Source: Polaribacter sp. Hel_I_88
Lineage (GTDB): Bacteria > Bacteroidota > Bacteroidia > Flavobacteriales > Flavobacteriaceae
Assembly (NCBI RefSeq): GCF_000687935.1
Contig: NZ_JHZZ01000001.1
Span: 1,364,001 to 1,428,000 of the forward strand
Reading direction: 5' to 3'
Length of the DNA stretch: 64,000 nucleotides
The notes below the pieces were generated by a model. That model did no database searches and had not been told where the DNA came from. It saw nothing but the letters and a program-made list of their open reading frames with translations. Shown here one piece after another: positions 43,466 to 53,160 of the stretch (positions are counted from its first letter, which is position 1; every line of letters begins with the position of its first letter). A program made the translations under genes and the position numbers.

Positions 43466-45685
43466 TTACTCTTCTATCAAATTAAAATCTAAATGTTTGC
43501 GTTCTAAATCTGTCTTTTTTACTTGCACTTTTACATCATCACCTAACTGATACATATTTTTTGTGGATTGCCCAACAATAGCATATTGCTCTTCATCAAA
43601 AATATAATAATCGCTTTTTATATCTCTAATTCTAACCATTCCTTCACATTTATTGGCAGTAATTTCTACATAAATTCCCCATTCTGTAACTCCTGTAATA
43701 ACACCCTCAAAAACTTCATCTTTATGATCTTGCATGTATTTAACTTGCATGTATTTTATAGAAGATCTTTCTGCTTTTGAAGCTAATTCCTCTCTATGTG
43801 AAGAATGTTTACATCGTTCTTCATAAGGAAGCGCTTTTGGCGATTCTCCTCCATCTAAATAATGTTGCAACAATCTATGTGTCATCACATCAGGATAACG
43901 TCTAATTGGCGATGTAAAATGGCTATAATAATCAAAAGCCAAACCATAATGCCCAATATTTTGAGTTGTATACACAGCTTTACTCATGGTTCTAATCGCT
44001 AAAGTTTCAATCATGTTAGATTCTGCTTTGCCTTGAACATCACTTAACAATTGATTTAAAGTGGCTGATGTACTTTCTTTGGTATCTGTATTTATTTTAT
44101 AACCAAACTTACTGATGATGTTTTGTAACGAAGCTAATTTCTCGTCATTTGGTTCATCATGTACTCTGTAAATAAATGTTTTGTTTGATGGTCTTCCTTT
44201 ATGACTTCCAATAAATTCTGCTACTTTTCTGTTGGCTAATAACATAAATTCTTCAATTAATTTATTAGCATCTTGGCTCGTTTTAAAGAAAACCCCAACA
44301 GGATTTGCATCTTCATCTAAATTGAACTTCACCTCTACTCTATCAAAAGAAATTGCACCTTGTTTCATTCGCTTTTTACGAAGAATTTTTGCCAATTCAT
44401 CTAATTTTAAAGTTGCTTCTACAACTGCTGGTTTTACTTCATAAGAAGTATCTGTAATCGAAATATCTGCAGGCATTGTGTAAGGCTGCACATCATCAGA
44501 TAAAGTTACATTTTCAATAATACTTTGAGCTTCTTCATAAGCAAAACGTTGGTCTGAATAAGTAACTGTTCTACCAAACCACTCCCCTACTATTTGTGCT
44601 TTTTCATTGATTTCAAACACAGCAGAAAATGTTAATTTCTCTTCATTTGGTCTTAAAGAACATACACCATTACTTAACATTTCTGGTAACATTGGTACTA
44701 CTCTATCCACCAAATAAACAGAAGTTGCTCTTGCATAGGCTTCATCATCTAAAACAGTATTGGGTTGTAAATAATGTGAAACATCTGCAATATGAATTCC
44801 AATTTCAAAATTGCCATTTTCTAATTTTTTGAATGACAATGCATCATCAAAATCTTTAGCATCTTTTGGATCGATGGTAAACGTTAAATCGCCTCTCATA
44901 TCTCTACGTTTGGCAATTTCCTCTTTGGTAATTTCTATGGGTAAACTTTCAGCTTCTTTTTCTACTTCTGGTTCAAATTCGTAAGGCAAATCATATTCTA
45001 ATAAAATAGAATGCATTTCTGTATCATGATCTCCTGGTTTTCCTAAAACTGTGGTTATTTTACCAAACGGATTTTTAGAATTTTCTGGCCAATCAATTAG
45101 TTTTGCTTGTACTTTATCTCCATGTTCTGCTCCATTCATTTTACTTTCAGAGATAAAAATATCTGCGTACATTTTATTGTTATCACAAATTACAAAACCA
45201 AAATTTTTACTTTTTTGTAAAACACCAACAAATTCGTTTTTAGAACGTTCTATAATTTCTACAACGTCTGCCTCTAATTTATTACTTCTTTTTCGTTTGT
45301 AAACATAGGCTTTTACAACATCTCCATGCAAACCTTTACCAAGATTATTGTTGGGTATAAAAATGTCATTTTCATAATCATCTGTCATAAAATATCCATT
45401 TCCATTAGAGGTAATATCTAAAGTACCAATGGAATATTTACGATCTTCGTTAATCTGAAATTTACCTCTGTCTATTTCTTTAATTTTCTTTGAACTTGTT
45501 AATTCCACTAATTTTTGAATAACTTGGTTTTTACCATCTGTATCTTCAATTTTTAATTTAGCAGCTATTTGTTTGTAATTAAAAGACTTACTACTATCTA
45601 CGTTTAATATTCTGAATATATTTTTAGTTAAATCTTTTACAATTTTTCCTTTCTTTTTATATATTTTTTTCTTCTTTTTTGTCAT
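43466..45685 (-). CDS. rnr: Ribonuclease R
   Basis: RNase R is a processive 3'-5' exoribonuclease able to unwind structured RNA, in the RNase II family. The 739-residue protein contains an N-terminal HTH, two cold-shock domains, the catalytic RNB domain with TIDPKDAKDFDDALS (Mg2+ Asp cluster), and a C-terminal S1 domain (GVITGVTEWGIYVEITANKC). Length is near the family norm. It is followed by a CAGT repeat and starts divergent to the lipid kinase. Confidence 0.96.
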   Translation of the reverse strand: MTKKKKKIYKKKGKIVKDLTKNIFRILNVDSSKSFNYKQIAAKLKIEDTDGKNQVIQKLVELTSSKKIKEIDRGKFQINEDRKYSIGTLDITSNGNGYFMTDDYENDIFIPNNNLGKGLHGDVVKAYVYKRKRSNKLEADVVEIIERSKNEFVGVLQKSKNFGFVICDNNKMYADIFISESKMNGAEHGDKVQAKLIDWPENSKNPFGKITTVLGKPGDHDTEMHSILLEYDLPYEFEPEVEKEAESLPIEITKEEIAKRRDMRGDLTFTIDPKDAKDFDDALSFKKLENGNFEIGIHIADVSHYLQPNTVLDDEAYARATSVYLVDRVVPMLPEMLSNGVCSLRPNEEKLTFSAVFEINEKAQIVGEWFGRTVTYSDQRFAYEEAQSIIENVTLSDDVQPYTMPADISITDTSYEVKPAVVEATLKLDELAKILRKKRMKQGAISFDRVEVKFNLDEDANPVGVFFKTSQDANKLIEEFMLLANRKVAEFIGSHKGRPSNKTFIYRVHDEPNDEKLASLQNIISKFGYKINTDTKESTSATLNQLLSDVQGKAESNMIETLAIRTMSKAVYTTQNIGHYGLAFDYYSHFTSPIRRYPDVMTHRLLQHYLDGGESPKALPYEERCKHSSHREELASKAERSSIKYMQVKYMQDHKDEVFEGVITGVTEWGIYVEITANKCEGMVRIRDIKSDYYIFDEEQYAIVGQSTKNMYQLGDDVKVQVKKTDLERKHLDFNLIEE

Positions 45686-45835
45686 TTATATTTTATTTTT
45701 TTTTCTATCAGTTTATACTTTTTATAAAGCTGATGTATATTGCAAATTACAAATATTTCAACTTATTTATAGTATAATAAAGTTATAAATCTATTTTGTA
45801 ATTTGGCTTCTTATTAATTTCATTTTATAGCACTA

Positions 45836-46786
45836 TTGAATAAACTACCTGTTGATAAAGTAAATTTTAGCGATACTAATGTTAATCGTTGGTTTATAGT
45901 TGCAAACCCCACTTCTGGCAATCGTAATTTTTCTAAAAAGTGGAAGCTAATTCAGCAATTATTACGAAATAAGAATATTGATTTTTCTTTTTCTATTACC
46001 CAATTTGCCAAACACGAAATTGAATTGGTACAAAACGCAGTTAAAAAAGGATATAGAAACTTTATTTCTGTAGGTGGAGATGGAACCCTACATCATGTAG
46101 TGAATGCAATAATGCTGCAAAGATATGTAAAAACTTCGGATATAACTATTGCAGTAATTCCTTTAGGAACTGGAAATGATTGGATAAAAACATATAATAT
46201 TCCTAATGATATTAAAAAAGCAATTGAAATCATCAACAAAAAAAAGACAATTCTACAAGATATTGGTGTTTTAGAAACTGCTGATAAAAAAATGACTTAT
46301 TTTAATAATGCAGCTGGTTTAGGGTATGATGCATACATTGTTAACAAACTAAAAAAACTAAAAAGTTTTGGTGCTGCATCGTATCTTTTAGCAGGGATTT
46401 ATGGTTTATTTTTTTATAAAAAATCCGTCTTTTCTATTTCTTTTGATGATAAAAAAATAGAAACAACTTGTTTAATGACGGTAATCGGACTTTGTAAATT
46501 TTCTGGAGGTGGCATGCAGTTTACCAAAGATGTAAATCCTTCTGATGGTTTTTTTGATATTTCCATTGCAAAAAACATTACTTTTTTAGATTTAGTATTG
46601 AATATCAATAAATTATATTCAGGGGAAATTGTGCATCATAAAAAGTTTGAAACGTATAAAACAAAAGAAATACATATACACCCTAAAAATAGTACACCCT
46701 TTATTCAAGCTGATGGAGAATTGATTGGGACTGGAAACGTAACTGCGAAAATTTTAGAAAGAGCGATTAATTTTGTTGTAAATTGA
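45836..46786 (+). CDS. Diacylglycerol/lipid kinase (YegS-like)
   Basis: A 316-residue enzyme of the DAGK catalytic family. VANPTSGN near residue 23, SVGGDGTLHHVVNA (about 78-91) with the catalytic GGDGT, and IPLGTGNDWIKTYNI (about 105) are typical. The C-terminal half forms the beta-sandwich with the FIQADGELI block. It uses ATP to phosphorylate a lipid such as diacylglycerol or a sphingoid base. The start is a TTG at 45836; no ATG lies close, so the start is uncertain. Confidence 0.87.
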   Translation: MNKLPVDKVNFSDTNVNRWFIVANPTSGNRNFSKKWKLIQQLLRNKNIDFSFSITQFAKHEIELVQNAVKKGYRNFISVGGDGTLHHVVNAIMLQRYVKTSDITIAVIPLGTGNDWIKTYNIPNDIKKAIEIINKKKTILQDIGVLETADKKMTYFNNAAGLGYDAYIVNKLKKLKSFGAASYLLAGIYGLFFYKKSVFSISFDDKKIETTCLMTVIGLCKFSGGGMQFTKDVNPSDGFFDISIAKNITFLDLVLNINKLYSGEIVHHKKFETYKTKEIHIHPKNSTPFIQADGELIGTGNVTAKILERAINFVVN

Positions 46787-46899
46787 TGTACATCCTTATT
46801 TTTGTTTGTGTTGAAATAATAATATGTTAAAAAAATCTTAATTTTCCTGTAACGTTTTGTTTATTTTTACGTCTATATAGAAAGGACATTGAAATTTAA

Positions 46900-47073
46900 A
46901 TGAAAAATCTTCGTAAAATTATAGCTTTATTCGTATTTATATTAGTTGCAGGCATTTTTGTTACTGTAATAACTATCAATACTTCTTTGAATAAAACCGA
47001 AGTTCCTAAAGAAACTGTAGAAGTTCAAAAAGATTCTGTATCACTTTTAAAAGCTGATAAGAAAAGGGTTTAA
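46900..47073 (+). CDS. Small single-pass membrane protein (57 aa)
   Basis: An ATG at 46900 opens a frame MKNLRKIIALFVFILVAGIF followed by VTVITINTS, then a charged tail EVPKETVEVQKDSVSLLKADKKRV. One transmembrane helix (about 7-26) with a basic N-terminus and an acidic/basic periplasmic tail. It is preceded by TTTTG and a TATTTTTA -7-like box at about 46861. It borders the candidate origin region. No family is recognised. Confidence 0.6.
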   Translation: MKNLRKIIALFVFILVAGIFVTVITINTSLNKTEVPKETVEVQKDSVSLLKADKKRV

Positions 47074-47856
47074 GTTATTAGCATTTCAGTTTTATCTACA
47101 TGCTTAATTTTTCTAACATTTACCTTAATTACATTTTAAATTTAATCTTTTTAAAAGAAGATTAATATTAAAAATAACAACTACTTTATATTTACTTTAT
47201 ATTACCAATTTTTCATTTTATTTTTTCTTTTAGAATTTTCATCAATCTATAAATTTAAAATTCTAACACTTATCAACATTCTATATTATAATTATTTTTC
47301 TTTTATAAATTTTTAAAAAACAATGATGTTTATAATAGTATGTGAATAGCTACTATAAAAAAAGTAATTTTTATTTTAATTTGTGAGTTATTAAAAACTA
47401 CTTACAACTTATGAGTTTTTAAAGGGTTTAAAATCAACTTAAAATTAGAGTTATTAACAAAACTTATAAACAGCAATTAACCTAAAATTCTTAATAGTTA
47501 ACAAACCTAGTTATGTAAATAAATTGTAAATTTTATGTTCATAAACTTTTATTAAAAACTCATAATAAAATTTGCATATATCAACCTAGTGCGTGTATTG
47601 TAATAATAAATAGATCTGGCAAATAAACTTACGAGTTTCTTATGACAACTTCTTAACATTCTCTTAAAATGGTAAGAAGTTTAAAATTAAAGAGTTATTA
47701 AAAATGTATAAATTAGTAATGTTTATAACTGTTGATAACCGTTAATTTCTATACTTTTGTAAATCTAACTACGTAATTACGAATAGAATGAACTAATCTT
47801 TTTGTTTATAAACAAGATTAGTTTAAAAATTCAATAATTACATTATAAATTATATT
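47074..47856. other. Candidate replication origin: gene-free AT-rich region with DnaA-box-like nonamers
   Basis: No gene occurs in 783 bases and the base composition is about 80% A+T by eye. Nine nonamers fit TTATNNACA on one strand or the other: 47092, 47270, 47451, 47464 and 47806 on plus; 47327, 47536, 47720 and 47730 on minus. The strict DnaA box is TTATCCACA; two sites read TTATCAACA and one TTATCTACA. A rough estimate for random sequence of this composition is below one site. parS-like sites occur 11-16 kb away. dnaA is not in the window. Confidence 0.4.
47752..47759 (+). promoter_or_regulatory. Promoter for rpiB
   Basis: TACTTTTG is an exact TAnnTTTG match, with TTG at 47732-47734 exactly 17 bp upstream. 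It starts a leader of about 95 bases before rpiB. Confidence 0.6.
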
Positions 47857-48291
47857 ATGACAATTGCCATAGGAAACGATCACGCAGGAACTGATTATAA
47901 GTTCGAAATTATAAAACATTTGGAGAACAAAGGACATAAAGTGATTAATTTTGGAACGGATACAAACAGTTCTATGGATTATCCTGATGCTATTCACCCA
48001 ACTGCGGATTGTGTAGAATCTGGTAAAGCTGAATTTGGAATTATTCTTTGTGGTTCTGGTAATGGAGCACAAATGACAGCTAACAAACACCAAGGAATTA
48101 GAGCTGCTTTATGTTGGAATAATGAATTAGTTGCATTAACAAGACAACATAATAACTCAAATATATTAACGATTCCTGCACGTTTTGTATCTCTTCAACA
48201 AGCTATTGGTTTTGTAGATATTTTTTTAACTACAGATTTTGAAGGTGGAAGACATGGAACAAGGGTTGATAAAATTTCTTGTGCTGGGTAA
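47857..48291 (+). CDS. rpiB: Ribose-5-phosphate isomerase B
   Basis: RpiB interconverts ribose 5-phosphate and ribulose 5-phosphate in the pentose phosphate pathway. The 144-residue protein starts MTIAIGNDHAGTDYK (DHAG motif) and has the active-site loop ILCGSGNGAQMTANKH, with Cys and GSGNG anion hole, and the C-terminal GGRHGTRV. Length and motifs are typical. Just upstream lies the candidate origin. Next gene: an acetyltransferase. Confidence 0.95.
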   Translation: MTIAIGNDHAGTDYKFEIIKHLENKGHKVINFGTDTNSSMDYPDAIHPTADCVESGKAEFGIILCGSGNGAQMTANKHQGIRAALCWNNELVALTRQHNNSNILTIPARFVSLQQAIGFVDIFLTTDFEGGRHGTRVDKISCAG

Positions 48292-48342
48292 ATTAATAAG
48301 AACTGTGTCTCTATAAAGGGCAGTCGAGATTTTTTTATAATT

Positions 48343-48783
48343 ATGAATTTTATTACTAAAAAGTTCCAAGAATTAACCACAACTGAACTCTATCAAATTT
48401 TACAATTACGCTCAGAAGTTTTTGTGGTGGAACAAGATTGTGTATATCAAGATATCGATTTTAAAGACCAAAAAGCGTTGCATATTATCGGTTTTAAAGA
48501 GGATAAAATTGTGGCATACACTCGTATTTTTAAACCTGGAGATTATTTTGAAAAGGCAAGCATTGGTAGAGTAGTGGTTGCAGCAAAAGAAAGAAAGTTT
48601 GGGTATGGACATTTAATTATGAAAGCATCAGTTTCTGCTATAGAAAACAATTTTAAAGTTGATGAAATTACAATTTCTGCTCAAAAATATTTAAAGAAAT
48701 TTTACGAAACACATCAATTTAAACAAGTAGGAGAGGAGTATTTAGAAGATGGTATTCCACATATTAAAATGGACAAAAAATAA
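48343..48783 (+). CDS. ElaA-like GNAT acetyltransferase
   Basis: A 146-residue GNAT protein in the ElaA group: LYQILQLRSEVFVVEQDCVY is typical of the N-terminal block, then KIVAYTRIF, ASIGRVVVAAKERKFGYGHLIMKA (acetyl-CoA-binding loop) and FYETHQFKQVGEEYLEDGIPH near the end. The acceptor is unknown. A 57-residue membrane protein gene follows after 7 bp. Confidence 0.88.
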   Translation: MNFITKKFQELTTTELYQILQLRSEVFVVEQDCVYQDIDFKDQKALHIIGFKEDKIVAYTRIFKPGDYFEKASIGRVVVAAKERKFGYGHLIMKASVSAIENNFKVDEITISAQKYLKKFYETHQFKQVGEEYLEDGIPHIKMDKK

Positions 48784-48790
48784 AAAATTT

Positions 48791-48964
48791 ATGAACAACA
48801 AAGTAAAATACATAGTGATTTTTATTGCATTTTTAGCGATAATTTTTTCTTTATACACGCTTATAAATGGCGAAAGAACATTCGATTCTTTTAGCGGACT
48901 TGTAGCAGGTTTTAGTTTGTTAATTGCTTTGTATATTCAGAAAAACTACAAAAAAGAGTCTTAA
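48791..48964 (+). CDS. Small two-helix membrane protein (57 aa)
   Basis: From ATG 48791: MNNKVKYIVIFIAFLAIIFS, then LYTLINGERTFDSF and GLVAGFSLLIALYIQKNYKKES. Two hydrophobic segments (about 6-22 and 35-50) and a basic tail. Only 7 bp after the acetyltransferase gene, so probably co-transcribed. Its stop overlaps the stop of the opposite-strand pseudogene remnant. No family is recognised. Confidence 0.65.
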   Translation: MNNKVKYIVIFIAFLAIIFSLYTLINGERTFDSFSGLVAGFSLLIALYIQKNYKKES

Positions 48965-49101
48965 AAATTAGTAAATTCTTTTACTTCACTTATTTTTAAA
49001 TTATTCAATTTAATCTTACAAATTCTAAGACCAAATAAACGTAAAGTAGGAAAACCTACCACAGCTGTCATTTTTCTGACTTGTCTAAATTTGCCTTCTT
49101 T
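48961..49101 (-). pseudogene. 3' remnant of a second RluE/RsuA-type pseudouridine synthase
   Basis: On the minus strand 46 codons read KEGKFRQVRKMTAVVGFPTL followed by RLFGLRICKIKLNNLK and a tail ending in a stop at 48961. The first 22 residues match the C-terminal part of the intact enzyme at 55835-56416 in 21 positions, and 30 of 42 aligned residues agree overall. Upstream of this the sequence runs directly into the end of the TonB receptor gene, so the catalytic domain is lost. It is the tail of a paralogue or a duplicated copy. Confidence 0.8.
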
Positions 49102-49122
49102 AAAAAAATTAAAATCATCATT

Positions 49123-51651
49123 TTAAAAATTGACTCTAAAACTTAAATTTGGTGTAAAAGGCAAAGAATAAGTATCAACTCTTTTTATATTATTTGCACT
49201 TGTTTCGTCTAAAACATAGTAAGAATCTATCGTATTTTTTCTATCTGTAATATTGGTAAAACCAACTCTTATTGTAGATTTTATAACATCTGTAAATTGA
49301 AAATTGTAACTAGTAGATAAATCAATTCTAAAAAAATTAGCTAATCTTTCTTGGTTTGGATTGGCGTAATTAACAATGGTTCTATTGCCAAATTGTATGG
49401 TTTCATTCCCAACAACAGGTTTTGTAAAAGGTCTTCCAGAGCGTAAAACACTTCCTATAGAAATTTTAAAATTTTTAGTAAAATTATAGTTAAAAGCTGC
49501 GCTTAAAGAGTGTGAAATATCTAAACTATTTGCAAAGGTTTCTGGATTAAAAATAGCAAAAGTATAGTTGTTTTCAGAAAAAGTATAACTTAACCAGGTA
49601 CTTATGTTTTCTGTTTGTTTATTTACTAAAAATTCTATTCCTTTTACTTCATAATTTCCGGTAGAAGAAAATGTTTGTGTGTTGTTATAAAATCCTTGGT
49701 TTGCAGCTGTAATTCCGTCAACTTTTTTATAAAATCCAGTAATATCAACATAAAAATTATGAAGTTTATAGGCAATACCAAAAGAAGCTTGTTTGCTTTT
49801 TATAATGGGTGTATTCCTTTCATCAGCTAAAATCCACCTGCGTTTTTCGATGCCTAAAAAATTGTCTTCAAAATCTATTTTTTGAGCTGTAGTTTGGTTT
49901 TTAAATTCTCCTTCTAATTTTAAAGAAAACTCATTATTAAGTTGTTGTCTGATGTTAATTCTAGGTTCTATTACAAATTTAGAAAATTTATGAAAATAGT
50001 TTGAACGAACACCAAATCTGGCAAAAGTATTCTTTTTTTTATATTCAATTTCTGAATAAAAAGCGCTTTTTAATAATACATCTTTAACGGTTTTAGAAAA
50101 AGTTGGTGCGTTTACTGTAGTTGTATTTCTGATACCAATTTCATTAAAAACCAACCCATTTTTAAAATGTAAAACATCTGTAAATTTGTATTTAGAATCT
50201 AATTTTATTTCAGTTTCTAATACGTTATTAAATTGTGTTTGAAACTGATCTGAATCCTTATTATAATCAGAAGAATTTATTTTATAATCTGATATAAAAG
50301 CAGAAATATTAGTAGAAAATTTGGAATTCCAATGGGCGTTCCAGCTTAAATTTGCACCCAAATTTTCTTGTTTCAAAGTACTATTTTCTTCAATTATTGT
50401 GTTATTAGAAGTGTATTTTTCTAAATAATCTAAGTTGTTTTTTATCTGAATAAAATTAGCTCTTATGGAGTGTTTATAATTAAGATCATATAAAACTTTA
50501 AACGAATAATCATAAAAGTAAAAGTCTGTTTCAGCATTATTGATGTTATTTGATGAGACAGTATTATCTTGAAAACTTCTAGAAAAATAATTGTTATAAG
50601 TTGGTGTATTTACCAAGTCTGTAAAAGATCTACGTCCAGAAATATGCAGTTCTAAATTTTCTTTGATGGGTACTTGTAAAAAAACATCTGCACTTAATAA
50701 ATTAAAACCTGCTCCACCAGAAAATTCATTGGTAATTTTGTTGTCAGTTTCCATATTTATGGTTGATGAAACACCGTCTGAAAAAGCACTACTAGTACCA
50801 TTTTTTGTAACAGCAATTTTTTTAGTTAAATAAGGATTATAGGCAGAAATCAACCCAAAAAAATGACCAGCATGATACATTTTAATTCCATCCCAAAGCA
50901 TTAAATTTTGATCGTTTGTACCACCTCTAACATTAATATTAGCTACACTTTCGTTCACACTTTCTATTCCTGGTAAAATTTTAATGGTTTGTAAAATATC
51001 TGGTTCTATTAATCCAGGTAAAATTCCAAATTTTTCTGTGTTTAAAACGGTACTTCCATCTACATTTTTTTGCAAACCAGAAGTTAGAAATCTCGGCATT
51101 GTAATTTCTGATAATTGTTCTGTTTCTTCTTCTAAAAATAATTGTTTACAAGAAGCAGAAAACAACTCTTTTGCACTAATTTCTAAAGTTTTATAACTGA
51201 TAAAAGAAATACTTAAAGTTGCATTTACAGGAATATCATTTAAATAAAAAACACCCTCTTGATTGGTAGTTGTACCAATTTTATAGTTATTTACTTGTAC
51301 AGAGGCCAAATTTAAAGGCGTTAAAGAATTGGCGTCTAAAATGGTTGCACAAATAGCAATTGATTTGTTTAAAAAGGAAACAGTAACATATCTATTATCT
51401 AAAGTTTTAAAGAGTAAAAACGTTTTTTCGTTTAAATAATTTAAGAGTTCATGTAAAGGAATACCAGGTTTTGGTGCTTCAATAAAAATGTTTTTTACAT
51501 CAGTATCAGAAAAAGCGAACTTTATATCGTAGTCTTTTTCTAAATGTATTAAAAGTGACGAAAGTGCAATTTTATCAGTAGAATTCTGAGCAAAAGTAAC
51601 ACTTGTTATCAATAAAAAACTTAGAATGAAACTTTGAATTTTATTTATCAT
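49123..51651 (-). CDS. TonB-dependent outer-membrane receptor with STN signalling domain
   Basis: An 842-residue protein from ATG 51651. After a signal peptide (MINKIQSFILSFLLITSVTFAQ-type) comes an STN domain (about 25-95, with DYDIKFAFSDTDVKN), a CarboxypepD_reg-like beta-sandwich (about 100-185), a plug (about 215-330, VNVRGGTNDQNLMLWDGI-like) and a 22-strand barrel ending LPFTPNLSFRVNF. The STN domain marks a transducer that signals to FecR and the ECF sigma. The start overlaps the fecR stop by 11 bases. The ligand (siderophore, glycan or peptide) is not visible. Confidence 0.93.
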   Translation of the reverse strand: MINKIQSFILSFLLITSVTFAQNSTDKIALSSLLIHLEKDYDIKFAFSDTDVKNIFIEAPKPGIPLHELLNYLNEKTFLLFKTLDNRYVTVSFLNKSIAICATILDANSLTPLNLASVQVNNYKIGTTTNQEGVFYLNDIPVNATLSISFISYKTLEISAKELFSASCKQLFLEEETEQLSEITMPRFLTSGLQKNVDGSTVLNTEKFGILPGLIEPDILQTIKILPGIESVNESVANINVRGGTNDQNLMLWDGIKMYHAGHFFGLISAYNPYLTKKIAVTKNGTSSAFSDGVSSTINMETDNKITNEFSGGAGFNLLSADVFLQVPIKENLELHISGRRSFTDLVNTPTYNNYFSRSFQDNTVSSNNINNAETDFYFYDYSFKVLYDLNYKHSIRANFIQIKNNLDYLEKYTSNNTIIEENSTLKQENLGANLSWNAHWNSKFSTNISAFISDYKINSSDYNKDSDQFQTQFNNVLETEIKLDSKYKFTDVLHFKNGLVFNEIGIRNTTTVNAPTFSKTVKDVLLKSAFYSEIEYKKKNTFARFGVRSNYFHKFSKFVIEPRINIRQQLNNEFSLKLEGEFKNQTTAQKIDFEDNFLGIEKRRWILADERNTPIIKSKQASFGIAYKLHNFYVDITGFYKKVDGITAANQGFYNNTQTFSSTGNYEVKGIEFLVNKQTENISTWLSYTFSENNYTFAIFNPETFANSLDISHSLSAAFNYNFTKNFKISIGSVLRSGRPFTKPVVGNETIQFGNRTIVNYANPNQERLANFFRIDLSTSYNFQFTDVIKSTIRVGFTNITDRKNTIDSYYVLDETSANNIKRVDTYSLPFTPNLSFRVNF

Positions 51652-52555
51652 AATTAAAAATGATAATTTTTCTTTCTTCAATTTTATAAGATAATTGCAA
51701 AGGAATTGTAACCGATTGCAGTGCAATATTTACATCTGTATGTGTAAAACCACCTGAATATAAAATGTCTACATCTACATCTTTAGTTTCAATAGTATAA
51801 CCAAACTGATTTTCTATTTCTTTTAGCACAAAACGCAAGGCTGTACTTTTAAAATTAGATTCTTTTTGCAACCAATAATTTTCGTTTATATCAAAAGTAT
51901 TGACAGCATCAATTTTACCATTTACCACTTTAAAAATGGTTCCTTTTGGTAATTTTACAAGGGTATCTTTATAGGCGACGCTTACCAAACCTTCATAGGT
52001 TTTTACCTCAAAATAGTTGGCTCTTTCTTTTACATTAAACTTTGTACCTAAAACAGTTACTTCTCCAATATTTGTATTTACCGTAAATTTTTTACCCTTT
52101 TGTACTTTAAAAAAAGCTTCTCCATGTAAGGTTAAATTCCGATCACTTTCCCACTCTTTTTTATCAAAAGTTACTTTAGAGTTCGAGTTTAAAATTACTT
52201 CGGAATTGTCTGGTAACTGAAAGGTTTTTGTTTGTGCAAATTCGGTTTTAAAACTAGTTTCAGTATTAAAAAATAAGAAGTAGGAAGTTGTAAACAATAC
52301 CACAATTGCAGCTGCATATTTATAGAGTTCTTTAAAATTAAAAGCAATAACTTTTTCTTTTTTAGCCGTTTTTTGTGTTCTTAATTTAAATTCTGAGAAT
52401 GCTTTATCAACCGCTACTTTTGGTGTTTCTATTTGAGAAGCATAATGTGCAATTTTCTCTAAGGTTTCAAAATCTTTAGATTCTTTTAAATCTGCTAATT
52501 CTTCATCAGAAATATCTCTGTTTAGCCATTTTAAGATGTCGTTTTTATCTTCCAT
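51641..52555 (-). CDS. FecR-family anti-sigma factor
   Basis: A 304-residue protein with a cytosolic N-domain (about 1-75), one membrane helix (about 79-96, KYAAAIVVLFTTSYFLFF), a FecR domain (about 105-200, with VTVLGTKFNVKERANYFEV) and a DUF4974 C-domain (VDVDILYSGGFTHTDVNIAL). It sits in the inner membrane, links the STN domain of the receptor to the sigma factor and releases the latter on ligand binding. It is preceded by a copy of the conserved promoter motif (52565-52602). Confidence 0.93.
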   Translation of the reverse strand: MEDKNDILKWLNRDISDEELADLKESKDFETLEKIAHYASQIETPKVAVDKAFSEFKLRTQKTAKKEKVIAFNFKELYKYAAAIVVLFTTSYFLFFNTETSFKTEFAQTKTFQLPDNSEVILNSNSKVTFDKKEWESDRNLTLHGEAFFKVQKGKKFTVNTNIGEVTVLGTKFNVKERANYFEVKTYEGLVSVAYKDTLVKLPKGTIFKVVNGKIDAVNTFDINENYWLQKESNFKSTALRFVLKEIENQFGYTIETKDVDVDILYSGGFTHTDVNIALQSVTIPLQLSYKIEERKIIIFNYDK

Positions 52556-52564
52556 TTTTCTATA

Positions 52565-52602
52565 CTTCTATATATGTAACAACTAAAAAGGTTTTTACCC
52601 TA
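52565..52602 (-). promoter_or_regulatory. ECF promoter motif copy 1 (before fecR)
   Basis: On the minus strand: TAGGGTAAAAACC then, starting exactly 19 bases after the first T, GTTGTTACATATATAGAAG. It lies between the sigma and fecR genes and matches the two copies at 53161 and 53231. Confidence 0.65.
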
Positions 52603-52604
52603 AT

Positions 52605-53114
52605 TTAAATTCCATTTATTTTACTTCTTAATTTTTTTAATGCTGATGACATTCGTTTTTCTACCGCTTTTTGTGATAGCGCTAGCATTTCTGCAATTTC
52701 TCTGTATTTTTTACCATCAATTCTATTCATTAAAAAAACCTCACGTTCACCTTCAGTTAAATCTGCAATAGCATTTTTTAGTTGTTTTTTAAACTCTTCT
52801 TCTTCTAATAAATACTCTGGATTTTGATTGTTTACATCTAAATAAGGACTGCTTTTTGCGTATTCAAAAACCACCTTTTCGTGTTTTACTTTATTCAAAA
52901 AAAGATTATTAACAACTGTAAATAAGTAAGACTTTGCTTTTGAAAAATCTATTTTTGCGCAATTTTCCCATATTTTTATAAAAGCTTCTTGCGCTAAATC
53001 TAAAGAAGTATTTTTATCACCAGATTTGTAGAATGCAAAGTTACTGGCAGACTGAATATGAGCAGTATAAAACTCATTAAAATAAATTTCATCACAAAGA
53101 GATTTATTTGCCAT
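52605..53114 (-). CDS. ECF sigma factor (FecI-like)
   Basis: A 169-residue sigma factor of the FecI group: region 2 with SLDLAQEAFIKIWENCAKIDF and region 4 with EREVFLMNRIDGKKYREIA and MLALSQKAVEKRMSSALKKL. It is first in the sigma-fecR-receptor unit on this strand. It should recognise the TAGGGTAAA/GTTGTT motif found three times next to it (inference). Confidence 0.94.
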   Translation of the reverse strand: MANKSLCDEIYFNEFYTAHIQSASNFAFYKSGDKNTSLDLAQEAFIKIWENCAKIDFSKAKSYLFTVVNNLFLNKVKHEKVVFEYAKSSPYLDVNNQNPEYLLEEEEFKKQLKNAIADLTEGEREVFLMNRIDGKKYREIAEMLALSQKAVEKRMSSALKKLRSKINGI

Positions 53115-53160
53115 AAATAACGTTTTAAACTATAAAAATAAAAAATTTCAGAAACAAAGG

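Noticed and set aside
51652..51726. 25-residue N-terminal extension of the TonB receptor
   Set aside because: The extension lies inside fecR in another frame; the signal peptide starts at ATG 51651.
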